The notes beneath the pieces were generated by a model. The model saw nothing but the letters and a program-made list of their open reading frames with translations. It made no database searches and was not told where the DNA came from. The translations under genes were made by a program, and so were the position numbers. From the NCBI GenBank assembly GCA_008711295.1, contig VUYV01000156.1, forward strand, positions 1,562,519 through 1,626,518: 64,000 nt of DNA. The letters are read 5' to 3'. This document shows positions 59,141-64,000 of this stretch, piece after piece (position 1 is the stretch's first letter; each line of letters begins with the position of its first letter). This DNA is from Anarhynchus alexandrinus. Lineage: Eukaryota; Chordata; Aves; Charadriiformes; Charadriidae.

Positions 59141-59290
59141 AGAGGGCTTCCATTAGCTGCACATGTGTAGAGCAGCGGGGCTGTAATTTGAAGACATGTA
59201 ACACAGACTGTTTACATTTTTGCAATCCTGGATAGTTATGCGCTGAATTTCCCTACTGGAAAGAAAAACTGCATGAGCGGGGAATGCGGA
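59140..59290. other. AT-richer pocket ending in a dispersed duplication
   Basis: A 140-bp AT-richer pocket with ACATGT twice, near 59160 and 59192. It ends in the second copy of the 35-bp duplication. Confidence 0.4.
59242..59276 (+). repeat. 35-bp perfect dispersed duplication, copy 2
   Basis: Same 35 bp as 53162-53196, 6,080 bp downstream. This copy lies at the edge of an AT-richer pocket, whereas copy 1 lies in GC-rich DNA, so the two local settings differ. Confidence 0.9.
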
Positions 59291-59760
59291 GAAGGAGGAG
59301 GCTTCTCCCCTCCGGAGCAGGGGGGGATGCATCGCATCTGGGAGCGGGCTCGGGAGCGGACACGCGCCCTCGCTGCGCCGGGCCGAGGGGCCCCCGGCGT
59401 CCCTGCTTGGGCGAGGGGGCTGCAGCCCGCGCTGGTCACGCTGGGCAGCCCGGGCGGTGGGACTGCTCACGGCCGGGGGCTGCCCGTGCCCTGCCCGAGA
59501 GGCTGGCAGCCCACCGCGGGCAGCCGCAGGGCTGGTGCCACACCGGCAGAGGGGCAGAGGTGGGGTCCTCGCCCGGGGCAGAGCTGGGACCCCGCTCCAG
59601 CCGTGCTCCCACGCCTCTCGCCGGGGTCGGCCCGAGGCTGCTGTGCCTCCGGAGCCGGAGCGAGGGGCAGCGCCCCGCAAAGCTCCGCACGGAGCCCCAC
59701 CACCATCACCACTGGCTCTGCTGCGTGTGGGGATGCACCTGCGGTCACAGGTTGGGGACC
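59290..59760. other. CpG island-like stretch
   Basis: CpG-dense to about 59680. Overlapping frames on both strands, alanine-, glycine- and arginine-rich, no domain. Together with 58960-59140 it could be one island split by an AT pocket. Confidence 0.4.
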
Positions 59761-59960
59761 TGTGCTACAAAGGTGATTTTTAACTGTAATAAATATAGTT
59801 GCTAGGTTTGGGCAAAGCTGCTCATTACTGCTTCAGGAACTTTGGGAGAATTATTGTGCGATGCTCTCAGCCAAGGATAACACCATCCAGTTCTCATTAC
59901 ACACTTTCTAATTGCAACCGCTACATAAAACCCATTGCTTCGGCCAAGGAATGGGAACGG
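59760..59960. promoter_or_regulatory. AT-rich candidate element
   Basis: A 200-bp AT-rich islet with an RFX-type half-site GTTGCTAGG at 59798-59806 and CTAATTGCAACC near 59909. Confidence 0.35.
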
Positions 59961-60290
59961 TCACACTGATGATGGCACCGGTGAGACTGGGCAGCTGTGA
60001 CAAACCTGTCCCTGCCCCAGGAGCAGCCGCCCCCAAATCGGGAGCGTGGCTCCCACGGGCACGGTGCTGGGAAAGGCAGCGCGAGCAATGGCGAGCTCCT
60101 CTCCCGCTCGCCGGGAAGGGTGTCCAGGCCGGTGCTCCAGCTGCTGCCCAGACACCCCCCGGCCCCGGCGAGCTCTCAAGTGTTGGGGCACTGTCCCCTC
60201 CGGCCCCGGCCTTCAGATCAGCGCTCCTTCCCGATGAGCTGAGACCAGATCCGCTCGTTGCAGTCTTTGAGCCTAAAAAAAGGCTCATCT
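59960..60290. other. GC-rich noncoding stretch
   Basis: GC-rich interval between two AT-rich islets; frames of 126 codons on each strand mirror one another and show no domain. Confidence 0.4.
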
Positions 60291-61800
60291 GAGGTTAGCG
60301 CTTTACCTAACGCGCTGTCTTGAGGAGAAGAAAAGGTCAGTGAGACTTTTGAAATAAAAATGTTTCCATCTCAGTTGAGAAAAAGCCCAGATGGGTGAGC
60401 AAAGTTTAGAAAAGGGAAAGAATTGAGCAAGCAAGCAATACTGTGAGAAGCTGATAAGAGGAGCTCTAGCAGGAGAATAGGGGAGCCTTGTCTATCAGCC
60501 TATTAAAGGCTATTCTTACAAGTTTTTTTTCTTTTCATTAATACGCAGGGTGAATAGAACATTGAATAAAAATCAGTACTTACTGCACAATTGTAGGATT
60601 GAAAGGTAACTGTCAACAGAAGGATTGGGGTGACAAAAGGGGCCATTTCAGTGCTTAGCAAATGATTTTCGGCTTGTCATTTCAATAGGCCGTGTTTTTC
60701 AGAGATTGTGTTTTTTTGAATAGCGTTTATTACCATGCTTTTTAAAAATTTCATGTTGTCTCTTTGCAGGCACCATTCATTTGCAGATGCAGTATTCCTT
60801 TTGGGTTGTCAGAGGGATACTGCTTTAGAAAAATAAAGTACAGTCGTCCAGTGAGAAAAAGGATTCTCTTGTGAAGCTAATGGCTGGGAGAAAAACAATC
60901 GGGGCAGCTCCTACCTTCTTGCCAGCCTGACCCAGTTTCTCCCACTGTTCTTTATTCATGATCGCGTGGGCCACCGGTTCTCTCCATTTCAAATTACAAG
61001 TACGATGCTGAGTAAGATAAAACTTTTTTAACTGAAAGCCCATCTTCCTCAGCGCTCCAATTTTGCAGCGGGAGACCCTAAAATACAAATAGGTCTCCTA
61101 TCTCCCCTCTACAGACAAGAGGGCCAATTTTGCAGTCCTTATTCAGACAAAATCCCATTTACCTCAATGGGGGCTTTGCTTGAATAAGCAGTGGGCAATT
61201 AATGCTCAGACTTTACAAAAGAGATACGTGGGGTGTTTAACGCATTGTGTGTATGCTCGAGAGGAGAAGCTAAGTGACAAAGTTTTACGGTTATCTGCTT
61301 TAAATAAAATCTTTGAAAACATGTGTTGGTTTAATCGAAATGATCATGTTCATTGCCACATAATTGCTCGCATAGGTCCAGAATTTGCATGACACTGTAT
61401 ACTATGCAATAGTGGTTAAAAGGACTTGCATTAGGATTTCATATCATTTTAACAAAAACCACCATTTTTGGCACCCTGGGCTCCTAAGTAGAGAGTAATC
61501 TAGAATTAGTGAGAAATAGATTTCATGGCTTTAAGTCACTTTATAGTGTGCAGGTCTTGAACCCTGATCTTTTGTAAATTGAACCACTTGTGAAAAAACA
61601 AAGGGCTCTAATCCTTTTAAACTGCCACTGCACATCCCTGGCCCAGTGCCCTTGAGAAGTGATTTAAATGGCATTGAGTATGGCAGTTCAAAACATACTC
61701 AAATCTGTTAAGAGGCTGATATCTATGAAGGGAATGGAAGCAGGGTAAAAAAAAGCTAATTAAAAGTATTGATGAATCTGCCAGAGAGAATAATATCCTT
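60290..61800. promoter_or_regulatory. Largest AT-rich block, candidate conserved regulatory region
   Basis: About 1.5 kb of continuous AT-rich DNA, the longest in the window, with an ancient foldback element inside it (61122-61200). Motifs include TTCATTAATACG near 60535, TTAACTG and CTGTCA MEIS-like cores near 60605, and AAAGCTAATTAAAAG near 61752. Frames are at most 108 codons and unconvincing. A cluster of enhancers is the most likely reading. Confidence 0.4.
61122..61200. mobile_element. Ancient foldback (MITE-like) element
   Basis: Starts GGCCAATTTTGCAGTCC and folds back: left arm 61138-61161 and right arm 61165-61188 pair at about two thirds of positions, meeting around CCATTTACCTCAATGG. 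It resembles a palindromic element I recall as common in turtle and crocodile genomes, here diverged and with the right end eroded. Family name not known to me; a search of curated repeats would settle it. Confidence 0.6.
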
Positions 61801-62075
61801 CAGCCCTCTGAAAATCACCCGGAGCAAGACCGGGATCCTCCTGCACCAGGCGCTGCGGCGCGGGGGAGAGGGAGGGCTGTGAGCAGAGGGTGCCGGGCTG
61901 GGGCTGGGGCTGCATTGGGGCAGGATGGGTCCCCGGTGCGGGTCGGTGCCCCGCACGTCGCCAGCACTGGCCGGGGCTGTGCACCAGCACGCACCACCAC
62001 CGGCTCCGAAGGATGCTGGCTGGATCCCAGCTCCTGCGTGGATCCCACATCTCTTCCCTGGCACTGGTCCCCAGC

Positions 62076-62090
62076 ACATCACATCACATC
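62076..62090. repeat. ACATC pentamer repeat
   Basis: Three head-to-tail ACATC units. Confidence 0.8.
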
Positions 62091-62210
62091 ACCTGCTGCT
62101 TTTGCTCTTCCACAACAGCCGCCGTGAGAGGCGAGTCGGGGCAGCCCAGCTGAAACCCCGTCAGGGCCAGCAGCGGTGGCCGGAGATGCTGGGGCAGCTG
62201 AGCTGGGGGG

Positions 62211-62248
62211 CTGCAGCCCGGACTGGGGGCTCCAGCCCGGACTGGGCG
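62211..62248. repeat. 19-bp tandem duplication
   Basis: Two units of about 19 bp, 62211-62229 and 62230-62248, sharing the core CAGCCCGGACTGGG. Confidence 0.8.
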
Positions 62249-62629
62249 GCAGGCAGCCGTGCTGCCCACCGGCAGGACTGGCTGCATCCACAGCCTCAGC
62301 AGCGGGGCGCAGGCTTCGGCCACGGAGCCCACCCTGGGTGGGCAGCGGGCAGGGCGCTGCCCCCAGACGTCCCCCCGGGCCGCTCTCATCGCTCGCTCTG
62401 CGTGGCGCCGGCCTCTCCTGCCACGTTAACGCCCCACGGGTTCAGAAAAATCTGTGCTTGCGATTTGGGACACCGTTTAGAAGATCTCTGCCCAGTGCGC
62501 AGCTCTGTAGCTCTGTAGCAATCTTGCACCTCCTGACCAAGCTCGGGGGAGCGTTTTGCCTCTTAAAATCCCTTTTTTTCCCTTTCCTCCAAAACACAAG
62601 GCACCGCTTGTGAACTATCCCAGGTGACC

Positions 62630-62800
62630 CGGAGTTTTCTGTGTTAGATAAACATTACTAATTCAAAAGCACTTTTCTTTTCAACAGCCAGAATTAAATC
62701 AGAACTCTTTCCCGAGGAACCGCAGCAATAATGGGTGTGTTAATGAGGATTATCCTTCCTGCCAGCCCCAAGGAAGAGCCGATAAATCAATAGACCCATC
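62630..62800. promoter_or_regulatory. Short AT-rich islet
   Basis: AT-rich with GTTAATGAGGATTATCC near 62738, which joins a TAAT core to a GGATTA K50-type site, and GATAAATCAATAG near 62781. Confidence 0.35.
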
Positions 62801-63358
62801 ATACGAGCACTCCTCCGTGTCTCCTGCTCTGCGGGCCCCGGCGAGGTGTGCGGCAGCGGCGGTGGGGAGAGGCATGACCGGTGTCCCCCCCCGGCAGGCA
62901 GCCGTGCTCACGGGGATGCTGCCCATGGCGTGGAGAGCAGAGATCCTGCCACTGTCACCGCGTTGCCTGGCCGGATCCTCCTCATCCCAGCCAGCACGGC
63001 TCCTGGCACAGAAGGTGCCAGGCTGGCAAAGCATCGCCCGGCGCCGCGCTCAGGCATCCCACCTCTGCTCTGCCTGCGCAGGGAGGGACGCCTGGCCTAT
63101 TCGTCTCTTTTTGCACCACCAGCCTGCATGTCACCCCCTCCTGTCCCCCCCGTGGGAGCTCTCCAGGTGTCCTCAGGGCTGTCCTGACGTCCCCGCTGCG
63201 TGCATTTGTCAGCGTCCCTGACCCTCGCGCAGACACCGAGCCCTGTGTGGAGCCTTTTCCGCCGCAGCAATAAGAGCTGGAGCTCAGGGGCCAGCAAGGA
63301 CAAAATGTTCAGTTTCCTTAGCAATAGCAGAAAAACAAGAATTTCACTTTTAAAAACT
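62800..63358. other. GC-rich noncoding stretch
   Basis: GC-rich, becoming AT-richer after 63300. No recognisable gene. Confidence 0.4.
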
Positions 63359-63396
63359 TAAAAAAAAAAAAAAAAAANAAAAAAAAAAAAAAAAAA
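63359..63396. repeat. Poly-A run with ambiguous base
   Basis: About 38 bases of A with a single N at 63378. No retrocopy or LINE body is recognised upstream, so this is called a homopolymer. The N marks uncertain consensus in the assembly. Confidence 0.85.
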
Positions 63397-64000
63397 GAAG
63401 AAGCACTCTTCTTTAACAAACCTGCTGTCTACTCTTCTCCCAGGGGAAGGGCTGAGACAAGGATCTCTGCCGTAGAAATGCCTGACTCGGTGTTTAAAGT
63501 GCCCTTGTTAGCCCTGCCTTGATGGCTGTCTTGAGAATCACAGATCCCACAGATATTTAAGGCCATATAATTTGCTTATCTCCTTCTACAGTCTTAAGCA
63601 GCCCCTGAAGAAAGAGAGAGGCTGTTCCCTTGCAGACACTTTTGTTTCCAGCCGATGTTGGGGTCACAGCAGAGGGACAGGGTGACAGCACAGGGGACCC
63701 CAACCCTGCACTGTGCCCCTGTCCTCAAGCAACCCCACAGCACACGTGTGCTGGGAGTGTGGATACCACCAGGCACCAGCCAGGACCACTGGTGGCTGCT
63801 GCTGGCCGGGGGACCTCCATGGCACCAGGCTGAGCCGCGGCCCCAGGAGCACCACCACAGGGGCTGTCGGGGATGCCTTCTGCAGGATTTGGCCTCTGAT
63901 CCCACTGTTCCAGTGGAACAAAGGGTTTCGGGGTGCCACTCTGCCCTCGCTCCGCGGCAGAGCCGTGTGCTCGTGTTCAGGCACCAGCAGCCGTTCCCTC
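63397..64000. other. Mixed noncoding end of window
   Basis: AT-moderate to about 63600, then GC-rich. Nothing gene-like or repetitive is recognised. Confidence 0.4.

Larger units (their letters stand above)
61800..62630. other. GC-rich stretch with G-quadruplex and short repeats
   Basis: GC-rich. Contains a G-quadruplex motif at 61895-61920 (four G-runs, loops 2, 2 and 7), a short ACATC repeat at 62076-62090 and a 19-bp tandem duplication at 62211-62248. No gene supported. Confidence 0.4.

Overview
The window looks like bird nuclear DNA. The clearest sign is three CR1 LINE tails of the kind found all over avian genomes: an antisense copy at 32027-32402 close to the family consensus, an antisense older copy at 15307-15575, and a short sense-strand remnant at 12464-12612. 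Together with one ancient foldback element (61122-61200) they cover only about 1.4 percent of the window. Composition alternates between CpG-rich stretches and AT-rich islets of 150-1500 bp, as in gene-regulatory parts of avian chromosomes. The species and the neighbouring genes cannot be named from the sequence.

I recognise no protein-coding gene, exon of a known family, rRNA, tRNA, snRNA, microRNA or CRISPR array. Long open frames exist (up to about 330 codons), but they lie in GC-rich DNA, overlap frames on the other strand and match no family I know. I read the window as intergenic or intronic regulatory DNA.

Layout: GC-rich matrix is broken by AT-rich islets that read like conserved noncoding elements, at about 3.8-4.3, 4.7-5.3, 6.7-7.0, 7.8-8.1, 9.8-10.9, 12.8-13.0, 13.6-13.8, 17.2-17.6, 20.0-20.9, 22.5-22.85, 25.7-26.5, 29.2-29.7, 30.4-31.2, 32.7-33.3, 33.8-34.5, 36.6-37.1, 37.6-37.9, 38.3-39.0, 41.7-42.1, 46.7-47.8, 52.6-53.0, 53.6-53.9, 55.2-55.8, 56.7-57.2, 58.6-59.0 and, the largest, 60.3-61.8 kb. 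Many carry dense homeodomain cores, palindromes or recognisable factor sites: an RFX X-box at 6743, a bicoid-type TAATC/GGATTA cluster at 40129, GATA cores at 3804-3994 and a TAATTA palindrome at 37729. Strongly CpG-rich stretches are at 20.9-21.5, 39.2-40.1, 43.96-44.4, 53.9-54.2, 56.4-56.7, 57.3-57.7 and 58.96-59.7 kb.

The most unexpected signals are two short perfect duplications with sharp edges: a 35-bp sequence present at 53162-53196 and 59242-59276, and a 25-bp sequence at 15920-15944 and 28933-28957. Neither has clearly similar flanks. Other structures are a 17-bp minisatellite with a 51-bp higher-order period (35333-35503), two long imperfect inverted repeats (24851-24897 and 52849-52874), and a tandem array that multiplies an E-box plus CAATTA module (28684-28761). 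The likely role of the window, by inference only, is long-range regulation of a developmental gene outside it. Calls of conserved elements rest on composition and motif content, not on alignment.
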